A DNA stretch of 64,000 bases from Mesorhizobium sp. YM1C-6-2 (GCF_003666685.1 NZ_RCIZ01000001.1:434001-498000), one strand, 5' to 3'; counted from the first letter of the stretch, positions 51,780 to 61,548 are shown. Notes: generated by a model from the letters alone, not told the origin. Translations and numbers: made by a program.

Positions 51780-53048
51780 ATGGATCAGTTGACGACCATC
51801 CTCTCCGAGCCCGTTGCAAGGCTGGGAGCGACCGCGATCACGCTTGGCCAGGTTCTCGTTGCCGGTGCGGGGTTGCTCGGCCTGCTCCTTGTTATCCTGA
51901 TCGTCGCGCTCTGGCGCTCGTCGCGGGCACGCGCCGCAGCCGCGGCCGAAGTGGCCGAGCGCGCGCGAGAGGCAGAGACGCAGATGGCCGCGCTCGCGCA
52001 GGCACAGGCCGAGATGCAGGGTCGGCTCGGCGCGGTAGCGGAAGTATTCGGCGCGCGCCAGGCCGAACTCACCCAGTCGATCAGCCAGCGGCTCGACGCC
52101 ATGACCGGCCGCATCGGCCAGACCATGACCGAGCAGACGAAATCGACGCATGAGTCGCTTGCCAAGCTGCAGGAGCGACTGGCGGTCATAGACAGTGCGC
52201 AGAACAACATCCAGTCGCTCGCCGGCCAGGTGGTGCAGTTGCAGGCGATCCTCTCCAACAAGCAGACACGCGGCGCCTTCGGCCAGTCGCGCATGGAGGC
52301 GATCGTGGCGGATGGCCTGCCGCATGGGGGCTACGAGTTCCAGGCGACGCTGTCGAACAACAACCGGCCGGACTGCCTGATCCGCATGCCGAACGATGCG
52401 CCCTCGCTGGTGATCGATGCGAAATTCCCGCTGGAAGCGTGGAACGCCGTCCGCGCCGCGGCCGAAGCCGACAATCCCGGCGAGGCCCAGAAATACGCGG
52501 CACAGGCATTCCGGCGCGACATCGAGGTCCATATCAGGGCGATTTCGGAGAAATACCTGATATCAGGCGAGACGCAGGATACGGCCTTCATGTTCGTGCC
52601 CTCGGAATCGATCTTCGCCGAGATCCACGAGAATTTCGAGGCGGTGGTGCAGAAGGCGCATCGCGCTCGTGTCGTCATCGTTTCGCCGTCGCTCTTGATG
52701 TTGTCGATCCAGGTCGTCCAGGCGATTCTCAAGGACGCCCGAATGCGCGAACAGGCGCATCTGATCCAGGGTGAGGTTGTCAGGCTGATGGAGGACGTCT
52801 CACGCCTCGACGATCGGGTGCGCAAGCTTCAGGTGCATTTCGGTCAGGCGAACAGGGACATAGATGACATCCTCGTCTCGTCCTCCAAGGTGGTGAAACG
52901 CGGCCAGAAGATCGAGGCGCTCGAACTCGGTTCGGAAACCGCCGGCGAGGGCGATAGTGGCTGCCCCGTGCAGGCAACCAAAGAGAACGCTGCAGTCGGC
53001 ACCAAGAGCGGACAGCTTCGCCTGCGCGTCGTCGATGAAGGCGCCTGA
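51780..53048 (+). CDS. rmuC: DNA recombination protein RmuC homologue
   Basis: The ATG at 51780 gives 422 residues. An N-terminal transmembrane helix (about 23-43) is followed by a long coiled coil (about 50-150, Ala/Glu/Gln rich) and the RmuC nuclease-like domain. That domain includes FQATLSNNNRPDCLIRMPN, LVIDAKFPLEAW (a candidate D-x-K site) and TAFMFVPSESIFAEIHE. RmuC limits inversions at short inverted repeats in E. coli; here the role is by homology. The frame is open 30 bases further upstream without a ribosome binding site. Confidence 0.92.
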   Translation: MDQLTTILSEPVARLGATAITLGQVLVAGAGLLGLLLVILIVALWRSSRARAAAAAEVAERAREAETQMAALAQAQAEMQGRLGAVAEVFGARQAELTQSISQRLDAMTGRIGQTMTEQTKSTHESLAKLQERLAVIDSAQNNIQSLAGQVVQLQAILSNKQTRGAFGQSRMEAIVADGLPHGGYEFQATLSNNNRPDCLIRMPNDAPSLVIDAKFPLEAWNAVRAAAEADNPGEAQKYAAQAFRRDIEVHIRAISEKYLISGETQDTAFMFVPSESIFAEIHENFEAVVQKAHRARVVIVSPSLLMLSIQVVQAILKDARMREQAHLIQGEVVRLMEDVSRLDDRVRKLQVHFGQANRDIDDILVSSSKVVKRGQKIEALELGSETAGEGDSGCPVQATKENAAVGTKSGQLRLRVVDEGA

Positions 53049-53067
53049 CGGGCGATCACGGCAACGG

Positions 53068-54573
53068 CTACGGGCCAGCTGCTCCGGCCATATGTTCACG
53101 CACGAACCCTGCAATCCGCGTGGCCATGAAGGCATGGAAGGGATTCCAGCGCTGGCGGGTCATCATGGTGGGCGGGATCGAAAGCGTTCCATTCTCGCCG
53201 TGAAGCGCCAGGCGGCCGAGTCTGATGCCGGGATTTTCGGAGCGCGGATCGTCGCCGTACAGCGGATCGTCCGGCGCGAAGGGCAGTGCGATGTGCGACA
53301 GCGAATAGACATCGTCCGGCCAGGACAGGCCGAGCCCGGTGGTCGTCACGGCGTCGCTGTCAGCTGGGCGACTGCGCAGCACGGCGTCGAAGGTCGTGCT
53401 GTCGCGGTTGGTGACGATGCCGATCGCGTAGGCCGCGCGTGGCCCGGAGATCAGCCTTTCGAGGTCGATCGGCTTGGTGATGAGTCCCTGCGCCTCGTAG
53501 TAGCGGTTGACGTCGAAGATGACGAGTTCGTGGTCGCCGGATGGCAGGCGGCCGAACAGGCCGGAAACGACGGCGTTGGCGAGCACGGTGGCGTCGACCG
53601 CCGACTGGAAGGCGAGGATTGGCGCAACCTCGCCCAGTCGGCCTTCCTTCGCCAGCCGGTCGAGTCCGGTGCGGACCTTCTCGGTCATCCGCCAGGCCTG
53701 CTCGCCGGCGTTGACGGCAAAGGAGTTGTATTTGAACGGGTCGAACTCCGGCAGCACCGAACTCCAGGCGAGCTTGTCGAGGCCGAGGAAATCGCCGACC
53801 CGCGCCTGCCAGTTCGCGTAGGCGGCGGCGCGCGATAGGCCGATCTCGGGTGACATCACCACCACGCCGGCCGGTACCGGGAGCGTTGCATCCTCGACGG
53901 CTTCGAGGTCGTAATTCAGGGCGAGCGCGGCACCGTTGGAATAGCCGATGATGAAAATCGGCCGCTCGCCCATCGCCGATTTTAGATAGCTCATTGCCAG
54001 ACGGACGGCGGCGGTCATGTCCTCGGCAGTGGTGTATTTCAGGGCGCTCGGCGCGGTGCCGTGGCCGGGAATGCGCAGGCCGAGCACGTGCGCGCCGGCA
54101 TCGCGCATCATCTGGCCGAAACCGCGCAGGCTGTAGGGGCTGTCTGAATAGCCGTGCAGCAGAAGTACGCCGAAGGCGGCGTCGGTATTGCCGTATTCGA
54201 AGGTGCGGTTCCAGTTCGGCGTCCAGATACCGGGATCGGACTTGCTACCTGTTGTGTAGCGGTTGTAGGCGGAGCGCTCGCTGTCCCCTATCTCGTCATA
54301 GACTTCGCTTTTCAGCTCGGCGAAGAGCGCTTCCTCGAGTTCCAGGTATTCGCGAAAATCCTTAAGTCCGGAGCGGGCGGTGAACTCGCCGTCGAGATCG
54401 GCGGTGTGCCAGATGGAGAGGTCAGGCTTCGAATTGACGTAAAGAATAGCCGCGCCGGCGATCGCGACAAATGCGCCGGAAGCGAAGAGCGCGATGGCGT
54501 AGGAGGACAGGACGAGGTAGCGCCAGAGGCGGCGGTTCGGAGGAGCGCGCCCCGTGTCGCGTCGAGCATCCAT
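53068..54573 (-). CDS. Membrane-anchored alpha/beta hydrolase
   Basis: The 501-residue protein has one N-terminal transmembrane helix (about 19-46), then an about 80-residue helical region, then an alpha/beta-hydrolase fold. VLLLHGYSDSPYSLRGFG is the oxyanion strand and IIGYSNGAALALNYD carries the nucleophile Ser in G-Y-S-N-G. The rest of the triad cannot be fixed by eye. It is probably periplasm-facing. Lipase/esterase-like activity is likely; the substrate is unknown. It is convergent with rmuC. Confidence 0.82.
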   Translation of the reverse strand: MDARRDTGRAPPNRRLWRYLVLSSYAIALFASGAFVAIAGAAILYVNSKPDLSIWHTADLDGEFTARSGLKDFREYLELEEALFAELKSEVYDEIGDSERSAYNRYTTGSKSDPGIWTPNWNRTFEYGNTDAAFGVLLLHGYSDSPYSLRGFGQMMRDAGAHVLGLRIPGHGTAPSALKYTTAEDMTAAVRLAMSYLKSAMGERPIFIIGYSNGAALALNYDLEAVEDATLPVPAGVVVMSPEIGLSRAAAYANWQARVGDFLGLDKLAWSSVLPEFDPFKYNSFAVNAGEQAWRMTEKVRTGLDRLAKEGRLGEVAPILAFQSAVDATVLANAVVSGLFGRLPSGDHELVIFDVNRYYEAQGLITKPIDLERLISGPRAAYAIGIVTNRDSTTFDAVLRSRPADSDAVTTTGLGLSWPDDVYSLSHIALPFAPDDPLYGDDPRSENPGIRLGRLALHGENGTLSIPPTMMTRQRWNPFHAFMATRIAGFVREHMAGAAGP

Positions 54574-54644
54574 AGGTCAAAAGCCTGGATGTACAGGGAA
54601 AATGTGGGGAGAAGGAAGCGGCGGCCGGGTCATGGGATGCCACA

Positions 54645-54851
54645 TCATTCGAAACTTTCGGGGCTTTCAGGAAACCGTTCGTCGAGCTGCTTCTCCAGCG
54701 CTACCAGGTCGGCCGGCAGCGGCATGCCCAAGGCACGCAACTCGTTGAATTTCTCGCGCAACTGCTCACGCACCTGGTGCTCATCCTCCGGCTGGTTGAC
54801 CATCTCTTCCAGCAGGAGACTGATCCGAGCCTTTATCTCTTCCAGCGCCAT
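54645..54851 (-). CDS. Conserved small helical protein, 68 residues
   Basis: The ATG at 54851 has GAGGGAC upstream and gives 68 residues: MALEEIKARISLLLEEMVNQ, then PEDEHQVREQLREKFNELRA and a final LEKQLDERFPES segment. It is a charged helical hairpin without cysteines or hydrophobic segments, probably an adaptor or stress protein. I recall similar short rhizobial proteins without assigned function. A frame to 54902 upstream is not supported. Confidence 0.7.
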   Translation of the reverse strand: MALEEIKARISLLLEEMVNQPEDEHQVREQLREKFNELRALGMPLPADLVALEKQLDERFPESPESFE

Positions 54852-55020
54852 GACAGGTCCCTCACCTAGCTTAGCATATACCTGCCGCCAGCAGGCCGTC
54901 ACCCGCGAAGAATCGTGCCCTTCGGAAATACCTTGGTTTTAGGGATCGACATTTGGCCCGGCCCTGTGTACCGGACCGCTCCGCCTGCGGGAAAGCGTCA
55001 ACACAAATCCAGGACGAAAG

Positions 55021-56277
55021 ATGCAACCGACATTCGGCGGCATAGATTTTGGCACTTCGAACTCGACGGTCGGGGTGATCGAGGACGGGCAGCCCCGCCT
55101 TGTGCCGCTCGAAGGGGAACAGGTCACGCTGCCGAGCGCTGTGTTCTTCAACTTCGACGATGACCGGACCTATGTCGGCCGCCGCGCCATCGCCGACTAT
55201 ACGGATGGCGTCGAGGGCCGGCTGATGCGGGCGCTGAAAAGCGTTCTTGGCAGTTCCCTGGTGCACGAGAAGACGCGCATCAAGAAGCGGCAGATGGCCT
55301 TCACCGACATCATCGGGCTGTTCATCGCACAACTGAAGACGCGCATGGAGGCCCATACCGGGCAGGCCGTCGGGCCTGTCGTGCTCGGTCGTCCCGTGCA
55401 GTTCGTCGACGACGATGCCGAAGCCAACCGGAACGCGCAGAATGAACTGGAAAGGGCGGCGCAGGCGCAGGGCTTTCGCGACATCGCCTTCCAGTACGAG
55501 CCGATCGCCGCCGCACTCGACTACGAGCGCACGGTGCAGCGCGAGGAACTGGCGCTGATCGTAGACATGGGCGGTGGCACCTCTGACTTTTCCGTGGTGC
55601 GCGTGTCGCCGGAGCGCGCCGTCGCAGCCGACCGCAGCGGCGACATCCTCGCCAACCGGGGCGTCCACATCGGCGGTACCGATTTCGACCGGTTGCTCAG
55701 CATCGACAGCGTCATGCGGGAACTCGGCTATTTGACCCAGACGAAGGACGGCAAGCGCAACCTGCCGGCCGCCTATTTCGTCGATCTCGCAACCTGGCAG
55801 CGCATCAATCTGCTTTACACGCCGAAGGCTAGGATCGAGCTTAGCCAGCTTCGTTACGAGGCGGCGCGCCCGGACCTAGTGGATCGACTGATCACGATCG
55901 TCGAGCACCGCTGGGGTCATGCGCTGGCGGGGCGGGTCGAGCGGGCCAGGATCGCGATGACTAACGCGCCGGCCGCGCATGTCGATGTCGACCTGACCGG
56001 CGCGCATTTCGGCGTCGACATGATGCGCGAAAGATTCGAGGCGACGATTCTGCAGGCGGTCGAACGAGTCACCGACACGGTGGCAAAGACGCTCGCCGAC
56101 GCGCGTGTAGGGGCGGCCGACATTGCGACGGTGTTCCTGACCGGTGGCTCGACGGCGACGCCGCTGGCACGGCGCAGCATCCTCGGACTGGTTCCGCAGG
56201 CACGGATTGTGGAGGGCGACATGTTCGGCAGCGTCGGGCTCGGCCTGGCGATGGATGCCAAGCGCAAGTTCGGCTGA
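55021..56277 (+). CDS. Hsp70-family protein (YegD-like, lacking the substrate domain)
   Basis: The 418-residue protein is an actin-fold ATPase of the Hsp70 family. The phosphate-1 loop is GGIDFGTSNSTVGV, phosphate-2 is IVDMGGGTSDFSVV, and the adenosine motif is TGGSTATPLARR. The C-terminus ends soon after the nucleotide-binding domain, so the peptide-binding lid domain of DnaK is absent, as in YegD. Its client or role is unknown. It is convergent with hrcA, 14 bases apart, in the position where some rhizobia encode grpE. Confidence 0.9.
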   Translation: MQPTFGGIDFGTSNSTVGVIEDGQPRLVPLEGEQVTLPSAVFFNFDDDRTYVGRRAIADYTDGVEGRLMRALKSVLGSSLVHEKTRIKKRQMAFTDIIGLFIAQLKTRMEAHTGQAVGPVVLGRPVQFVDDDAEANRNAQNELERAAQAQGFRDIAFQYEPIAAALDYERTVQREELALIVDMGGGTSDFSVVRVSPERAVAADRSGDILANRGVHIGGTDFDRLLSIDSVMRELGYLTQTKDGKRNLPAAYFVDLATWQRINLLYTPKARIELSQLRYEAARPDLVDRLITIVEHRWGHALAGRVERARIAMTNAPAAHVDVDLTGAHFGVDMMRERFEATILQAVERVTDTVAKTLADARVGAADIATVFLTGGSTATPLARRSILGLVPQARIVEGDMFGSVGLGLAMDAKRKFG

Positions 56278-56291
56278 CAGCCCGTCGGATC

Positions 56292-57362
56292 CTACCGCAG
56301 CAATCGCGAGATGATCTGGGCTGTGTAGTCGACCATCGGCACGATGCGGGCGTAGTTGAGCCTGGTCGGGCCGATGACGCCGAGCGCGCCGATGACGCGG
56401 GAATCCTTGTCGCGATAGGGCGCAACGACGAGCGAGGAGCCTGAAAGCGAGAAGAGCTTGTTCTCCGAGCCGATGAAGATGCGCACGCCCGAGCCCTCCT
56501 CGGCGAGGCCGAGGAGCTGGATCAGCCCGTCCTGCGTCTCCAGATCCTCGAAGAGGTGCTTCAGGAGTTCGATGTCGGCCTGGGCGGTGACGTTTTCGAG
56601 AAGATTGGCCCGGCCGCGCACGATGAGCCGCGCCGGCAGGCCGCCCTCGTTGCCGGCCCAGACCGCAAGGCCCTTTTCCACCAGATCCTGGGACAGCGTG
56701 TCGAGCGCGACGCGCGTTTCTTCCTGGATGCGGGCGATCTCGGTCTTGGCTTCGGCCAGCGTACGGCCGCGAATGTGGGCGCTGAGGAAGTTCGAGGCCT
56801 CGTGCAGTTGTGAGGCTGTGATGCCGATAGGCAGCTCGATGACGCGGTTCTCGACGTCGCCATTCTGCGAGACGAGCACGACAAGCGCGCGTGTGGGCTC
56901 GAGCTGGATGAACTCGATATGCTTCAACGCCACTTCGTTGTTGGCGGTGACGACGAGGCCCGCGCCACGCGACATGCCTGACAGCATCTGGCTGGCCTCG
57001 GTCAACATCTGCTCCAGCGTCGCGCCATTGCCGGAGGCCCTGACCTGTGCGTCGATCACGCGGCGCTCGTCTTCGGACAAGTCACCGAGTTCCATGAAGG
57101 CGTCTACGAAGAAGCGCAGGCCCTTCTGAGTCGGCAGCCGGCCGGCGGAAATGTGCGGCGCGTAGATGAGACCGAGTTGTTCAAGGTCGCTCATCACGTT
57201 GCGGACTGTTGCAGGAGAGAGCGAGGAGGGCAGCATGCGCGCCAGGCTGCGCGAACCGACCGGCTCGCCATCGCGCAGATAGGTGTCGACGATGCGCCGG
57301 AAGATGTCACGCGAGCGCATGTCCAGGGATTGCAGGGTGGGATCGTGCACGGCTTTCGTCAT
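56292..57362 (-). CDS. hrcA: Heat-inducible transcriptional repressor HrcA
   Basis: The ATG at 57362 gives 356 residues. HrcA represses groESL and related operons through CIRCE operators. It has an N-terminal winged helix (RDIFRRIVDTYLRDGEPVGSRSLARML, then LSPATVRNVMSDLEQLGLI) and a dimerisation and GAF-like core ending MVDYTAQIISRLLR. The upstream open frame to 57470 is not supported. No CIRCE (TTAGCACTC-N9-GAGTGCTAA) is visible in the divergent hrcA-rph region, so it appears not to be autoregulated by a full operator there. Confidence 0.95.
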   Translation of the reverse strand: MTKAVHDPTLQSLDMRSRDIFRRIVDTYLRDGEPVGSRSLARMLPSSLSPATVRNVMSDLEQLGLIYAPHISAGRLPTQKGLRFFVDAFMELGDLSEDERRVIDAQVRASGNGATLEQMLTEASQMLSGMSRGAGLVVTANNEVALKHIEFIQLEPTRALVVLVSQNGDVENRVIELPIGITASQLHEASNFLSAHIRGRTLAEAKTEIARIQEETRVALDTLSQDLVEKGLAVWAGNEGGLPARLIVRGRANLLENVTAQADIELLKHLFEDLETQDGLIQLLGLAEEGSGVRIFIGSENKLFSLSGSSLVVAPYRDKDSRVIGALGVIGPTRLNYARIVPMVDYTAQIISRLLR

Positions 57363-57520
57363 CGTCGCCTCCGGCCACAAGATATAGACAGGCTGCGCAA
57401 GAACGCAAAGACCGTTAGGAAGTCGATGGGCAGAGTGGAAAGAACCCGTTTTTCTTTGCGCTGCCCGCAAGCGGCGGCTAAAAGCCGCCCAGACAACCAG
57501 TCCGAACAGAAAGAGCCTGA

Positions 57521-58237
57521 ATGCGCCCCTCCAAACGCCAGTTCGACGAAATGCGCGCCGTTTCCTTCGAACGCAACGTGTCGAAACATGCCGAGGGCTC
57601 GTGCCTGGTGAAGTTTGGGGACACGCATGTGCTGTGCACGGCGAGCCTGGAGGAGAAGGTGCCGGGCTGGATGCGGAATTCGGGGAAAGGCTGGGTGACG
57701 GCCGAATACGGCATGCTGCCGCGTTCGACCGGCGAGCGCATGCGCCGCGAGGCCTCCGCAGGAAAGCAGGGCGGGCGCACGCTGGAGATCCAGCGGCTGA
57801 TCGGGCGATCCCTGCGGGCCGTGGTGGACCTCGGCGCGCTCGGCGAGCAGCAGATCACCGTCGACTGTGATGTGATCCAGGCAGACGGCGGCACGCGCAC
57901 CGCCTCGATCACCGGCGGCTGGGTGGCGCTTCACGACTGCCTGCGCTGGATGGAAGCGCGCCAGATGGTGAGCGTGCAAAAGGTGCTGCGCGACCATGTC
58001 GCTGCAATTTCATGCGGCATCCATGACGGGCAGGCCGTGCTCGATCTCGACTATGTCGAGGATTCGGCGGCCGGCACCGATGCCAATTTTGTGATGACCG
58101 GCAAGGGCGGCATCGTCGAGATACAGGGCACGGCCGAAGGCATTCCATTCAGCGAGGAGGAGTTCGCCACGTTGATGGGGCTCGCCAAGAAGGGCATTTC
58201 GCGGCTGGTCAGCCTTCAGCAGATGGCGGTGGCGTGA
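57521..58237 (+). CDS. rph: Ribonuclease PH
   Basis: The 238-residue phosphorolytic exoribonuclease trims tRNA 3' ends. It starts [19 protein letters not shown] and contains the phosphate-binding and catalytic segments [38 protein letters not shown] and [20 protein letters not shown]. Length matches the family. It is divergent from hrcA, and the order hrcA/rph-rdgB-hemW is typical of Rhizobiales. A VOC gene is inserted between rph and rdgB here. Confidence 0.96.
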   Translation: MRPSKRQFDEMRAVSFERNVSKHAEGSCLVKFGDTHVLCTASLEEKVPGWMRNSGKGWVTAEYGMLPRSTGERMRREASAGKQGGRTLEIQRLIGRSLRAVVDLGALGEQQITVDCDVIQADGGTRTASITGGWVALHDCLRWMEARQMVSVQKVLRDHVAAISCGIHDGQAVLDLDYVEDSAAGTDANFVMTGKGGIVEIQGTAEGIPFSEEEFATLMGLAKKGISRLVSLQQMAVA

Positions 58238-58244
58238 GGCAGCC

Positions 58245-58655
58245 ATGCAGCCGTCCGCCATCCTCGAATCCGCGCTTTATGTGACCGATCTCGACGCGGC
58301 GGAAGCCTTCTATCGCGACGTGCTCGGACTGGAGCGGATCGCCAAGGTGGACGGCCGGCATGTCTTCTTCCGCTGCGGGCAGGGCGTGCTGCTGCTCTTC
58401 AATGCAGAGGCGACCAGGCATGCGCCGCCGCCGGACGCCAAGCTGCCGGTACCCCCGCACGGCACTGCCGGCCAAGGACATTTATGCTTTGGCGCGACAG
58501 CGGACGAAATCGAGCAGTGGACGACCGCGCTGACACGGCGCGGCATCGAGATCGAGGCGGATTTCGAATGGCCGAACGGTGGCCGGTCCATCTATTTTCG
58601 CGACCCGTCGGGCAATTCGATCGAGTTTGCCGAACCAAGGATCTGGGGTTTTTGA
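58245..58655 (+). CDS. VOC family (glyoxalase/dioxygenase-fold) protein
   Basis: The 136-residue protein has the paired beta-alpha-beta-beta-beta modules of the vicinal-oxygen-chelate fold. [22 protein letters not shown] opens module 1, [14 protein letters not shown] opens module 2, and [15 protein letters not shown] is the diagnostic end. A possible metal site uses the H of HLCF and the E of IEFAE. Reaction unknown. It starts 7 bases after rph and overlaps the rdgB start by one base, so the genes are coupled. Confidence 0.9.
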   Translation: MQPSAILESALYVTDLDAAEAFYRDVLGLERIAKVDGRHVFFRCGQGVLLLFNAEATRHAPPPDAKLPVPPHGTAGQGHLCFGATADEIEQWTTALTRRGIEIEADFEWPNGGRSIYFRDPSGNSIEFAEPRIWGF

Positions 58656-59302
58656 TGCATCTGCCCGAGGGAACGAAGATCGTTGTCGCCAGCCACAATG
58701 ACGGCAAGCTGAGGGAGTTTGCCGACCTGATGGGGCCGTTCGGGCTGGAGGCGAAGTCGGCCAGGGAGTTCGGCCTGCCGGAGCCTGACGAAACAGGTAC
58801 GACCTTCGAGGAGAATGCCTATATCAAGGCGCATGCGGCGGCGAAAGCGACCGGGCTGCCGGCGCTGTCGGACGATTCCGGGCTGATGATCGACGCACTT
58901 CAGGGCGCACCGGGCGTCTACACGGCGAACTGGGCGGAGACGCCGGACGGCACGCGCGACTTCGGCGTCGCCATGCAGCGGGCCGAGGTGGCGATGCAGG
59001 AGGTCGGCGCGGTGGAACCCAGGCAGCGCAAGGGTCGCTTCGTGGCGGTGATCTGCCTAGCATCGCCGGATGGCGAGGCGGAATATTTCCGCGGCGAGGC
59101 CGAAGGCACGCTGGTCTGGCCGCCGCGCGGCGAGAAGGGTTTCGGCTACGACCCGGTCTTCGTTCCTGACGGCCACACACGTACTTTCGGCGAGATGACT
59201 GCCGAGGAGAAGCATGGCTGGAAGCCCGGACAGGAGGAGGCGCTATCGCACCGCGCCAAAGCCTTCCAGAAGTTCGCGCGGGCGAAGCTGGGGTCGGCAT
59301 GA
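58655..59302 (+). CDS. rdgB: RdgB/HAM1 non-canonical purine NTP pyrophosphatase
   Basis: The ATG at 58655 (TGATG overlap with the VOC gene) gives 215 residues. It hydrolyses dITP and XTP, cleansing the nucleotide pool. The conserved parts are [13 protein letters not shown] (12-24), [22 protein letters not shown] with the catalytic Asp, and [10 protein letters not shown], followed by [11 protein letters not shown]. The longer frame from 58484 overlaps the VOC gene and is rejected. hemW overlaps its end by four bases. Confidence 0.95.
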   Translation: MHLPEGTKIVVASHNDGKLREFADLMGPFGLEAKSAREFGLPEPDETGTTFEENAYIKAHAAAKATGLPALSDDSGLMIDALQGAPGVYTANWAETPDGTRDFGVAMQRAEVAMQEVGAVEPRQRKGRFVAVICLASPDGEAEYFRGEAEGTLVWPPRGEKGFGYDPVFVPDGHTRTFGEMTAEEKHGWKPGQEEALSHRAKAFQKFARAKLGSA

Positions 59303-60480
59303 CCAACGGTATCCAGTCGAGACTGGATACGGCCCGCGATCCGGGCTTCGGTGTCTATGTGCACTGGCCGTTCTGCGCGGCCAAGTGCCCCTATTGCGAC
59401 TTCAACAGCCACGTCCGCCACCAGCCGGTCGATCAGGAGCGTTTTGCGCGCGCCTTCGAAACGGAACTGGCGACGATGCGCGAAAGGACCGGCCCGCGCG
59501 AGGTGACCAGCATCTTCCTCGGGGGCGGCACGCCGTCGCTGATGAAACCGGAGACGGTGGGCGCGGTGCTTGACGCGGTGGCGCGGAGCTGGACTGTTCC
59601 TGGCGGCATAGAGGTGACGCTGGAGGCGAACCCGTCGTCGGTCGAGGCTGAACGTTTCCTGGGTTACCGCGCGGCGGGCGTCAACCGCGTCTCGCTCGGC
59701 GTGCAGGCGTTGAACGACCGGGATTTGCGCTTCCTTGGCCGGCTGCACAATGTCGAGGAGGCGCTGGTCGCGATCGATCTGGCGCGAAAGACATTTCCGC
59801 GGCTTTCCTTCGACCTGATCTATGCGCGGCCAGGCCAGACGCCAGACGCCTGGGAGGCGGAGCTGGAGGAAGCAATCGGTTATGCCGCCGACCACCTGTC
59901 ACTCTACCAGCTCACCATCGAGGAGGGTACGCGCTTCCATTCGCTGCATGCGGCGGGGAAGTTCGAGATACCAGGCGGTGACGAGGCGGCCGAACTCTAT
60001 GCGGTGACGCAAGAGGTGACGGCGGCGCGCGGCCTGCCGGCCTACGAGATCTCCAATCATGCCAAGCCGGGTGCAGAAAGCCGGCACAACCTGACCTATT
60101 GGCGCTACGGCGAATATATCGGCGTAGGACCGGGCGCGCACGGACGCTTCCTCGAGAACGGAAGGCGCGTGGTGACGGTGGCGGAAAAAATGCCGGAGAC
60201 CTGGGCGAACCTCGTCGAGGCGAAAGGTCACGGCGTCACCGGCGGCGAAATCCTGACGCGCTCGGAAGAAGCGGACGAGTTCCTGCTGATGGGGCTGAGG
60301 CTCGCCGAGGGGATCGACCTTGCGCGCTATGAGCAGCTGTCGGGGAAGGGTTTCTCGCCGGCGAGGCTGTCCGTATTGCAGGAAGAGGGGCTGGTCGCGC
60401 CGATCGGCAATTCCAGGCTGCGCGCGACGCCATCGGGCATGATCGTGCTCGACGCTGTGGTGGCGGACTTGGCGCGGTAG
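59299..60480 (+). CDS. hemW: Radical SAM heme chaperone HemW
   Basis: The 393-residue protein has the radical-SAM cluster motif C26-x3-C30-x2-C33 in [24 protein letters not shown] and the motif [21 protein letters not shown] follow, and the C-terminal HemN-like domain is present. It is annotated in many genomes as coproporphyrinogen oxidase, but this length and motif set (no extra Cys after C33) indicate HemW, a heme-binding chaperone. It overlaps rdgB by four bases. Confidence 0.93.
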   Translation: MTNGIQSRLDTARDPGFGVYVHWPFCAAKCPYCDFNSHVRHQPVDQERFARAFETELATMRERTGPREVTSIFLGGGTPSLMKPETVGAVLDAVARSWTVPGGIEVTLEANPSSVEAERFLGYRAAGVNRVSLGVQALNDRDLRFLGRLHNVEEALVAIDLARKTFPRLSFDLIYARPGQTPDAWEAELEEAIGYAADHLSLYQLTIEEGTRFHSLHAAGKFEIPGGDEAAELYAVTQEVTAARGLPAYEISNHAKPGAESRHNLTYWRYGEYIGVGPGAHGRFLENGRRVVTVAEKMPETWANLVEAKGHGVTGGEILTRSEEADEFLLMGLRLAEGIDLARYEQLSGKGFSPARLSVLQEEGLVAPIGNSRLRATPSGMIVLDAVVADLAR

Positions 60481-60483
60481 GCC

Positions 60484-60807
60484 ATGAAGAACGTGTTGTT
60501 CGTTTGCAGTCAGAACCGCTTGCGGAGCCCGACTGCCGAACAGATCTTTTCTCGACGAGAAAACATCGAAGTCGAATCGGCCGGGACCAACCACGATGCC
60601 GATAACCCGCTGACAGAGGAACTCGTCACATGGGCCGACATCATCTTCGTGATGGAGAAGGCCCATCGCGCCAAGCTGCAACGGAGATTCAGGGCCGCGC
60701 TCAAGAAGGCTCGGGTGATATGTCTCGATATTCCCGACGACTATGAATTGATGGATCCTGAACTGATCCGCCTTCTCGAAGTTCGGGTTTCACGCTATCT
60801 CGATTGA
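60484..60807 (+). CDS. Short low-molecular-weight protein-tyrosine-phosphatase-like protein
   Basis: The 107-residue protein begins MKNVLFVCSQNRLRSPTAEQ, where C8-x5-R14-S15 is the phosphate-binding loop of low-molecular-weight tyrosine phosphatases. A candidate general acid is within DIPDDYELMDPEL (about 82-94). It is shorter than the usual about 150 residues, but such compact forms are widespread. It starts 3 bases after hemW. The physiological substrate is unknown, and arsenate-reductase activity is also conceivable. Confidence 0.85.
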   Translation: MKNVLFVCSQNRLRSPTAEQIFSRRENIEVESAGTNHDADNPLTEELVTWADIIFVMEKAHRAKLQRRFRAALKKARVICLDIPDDYELMDPELIRLLEVRVSRYLD

Positions 60808-60829
60808 TGGAAACAGCGCGAGGCCGGCC

Positions 60830-61267
60830 ATGAATTCCACATTCGCTTCCTGGCAATTCTGGGCGGTGCTGTCTGCGGTGTTCGCGGCGCTGACCGCGAT
60901 CTTCGCCAAGGTCGGCGTCGAGAACGTCAATTCCGACTTCGCGACGTTGATCCGGACCGTGGTGATCCTGCTGGTTTTGGCCGGTATAGTCGCCGCGACC
61001 GGACAGGCGCAGCCGCTCGGCGCCATTTCCGGCAAGACCTACGCGTTCCTGGTGTTGTCCGGATTGGCGACCGGCGCGTCGTGGCTCTGCTATTTCAGGG
61101 CCCTGAAGCTCGGGAACGCGGCGCAGGTGGCGCCGGTTGACAAGCTAAGCGTCGTGCTGGTCGCGGTGTTCGGCGCTGTTTTCCTTGGCGAGCGGCTTGG
61201 CTCGACGAACTGGCTGGGCGTCGTTCTGATTGCCGTCGGCGCGGTGCTGGTCGCCTACAAGATTTGA
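60830..61267 (+). CDS. Half-size EamA/DMT transporter family protein
   Basis: The 145-residue protein consists of one EamA repeat with four or five transmembrane helices: FWAVLSAVFAALTAIFAKVGVENV at the start, LIRTVVILLVLAGIVA, LVLSGLATGASWLCYFRALKLGNAAQVAPVDKLSVVLVAVFGAVFLGE, and a final helix. Full drug/metabolite transporters have two such repeats, so this one must dimerise or pair with another. The length is complete and the frame intact, with no sign of truncation. Confidence 0.88.
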   Translation: MNSTFASWQFWAVLSAVFAALTAIFAKVGVENVNSDFATLIRTVVILLVLAGIVAATGQAQPLGAISGKTYAFLVLSGLATGASWLCYFRALKLGNAAQVAPVDKLSVVLVAVFGAVFLGERLGSTNWLGVVLIAVGAVLVAYKI

Positions 61268-61350
61268 GCGGCGCGACTTCCGGCGATCACCCGTTGCTAG
61301 CCGCGCCAGACAGATATCGAAGCGATTGGACAAGATAACGCCGAAGCCGT

Positions 61351-61548
61351 TCAGTGAGAGACCGGGCGACGGTCGCGGCGGGTTACGCCTTCCGGTGCCG
61401 GCGCCGCTTCGGGAAGAATGATCTCGCCATCCGCCTGGCGTGCATTCTGCTTCTTGTTTTGCGGGCGCGGCTTGGTGCCACGCTCGGCTTCGTCTTCGCG
61501 GCCGGAGTAATAAGGATCGAACGTATCCGGCATGATCAGGTTGGCCAT
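61351..61548 (-). CDS. Small disordered protein, 65 residues
   Basis: The ATG at 61548 is preceded by GGGAGGAC at 6-7 bases, a very good ribosome binding site. The sequence is short and polar: it starts MANLIMPDTFDPYYSGREDE, has a Lys/Arg/Gln-rich centre and ends in basic residues (RRDRRPVSH). No domain, cysteine or membrane segment is seen. I think similar proteins occur in other rhizobia but cannot name a family. It is divergent from rsmI. Confidence 0.6.
   Translation of the reverse strand: MANLIMPDTFDPYYSGREDEAERGTKPRPQNKKQNARQADGEIILPEAAPAPEGVTRRDRRPVSH

Noticed and set aside
57363-57520. CIRCE operator in the hrcA-rph intergenic region
   Set aside because: Only a short GGCGGCT/AGCCGCC palindrome (57473-57489) is found; the CIRCE arms TTAGCACTC and GAGTGCTAA are absent.
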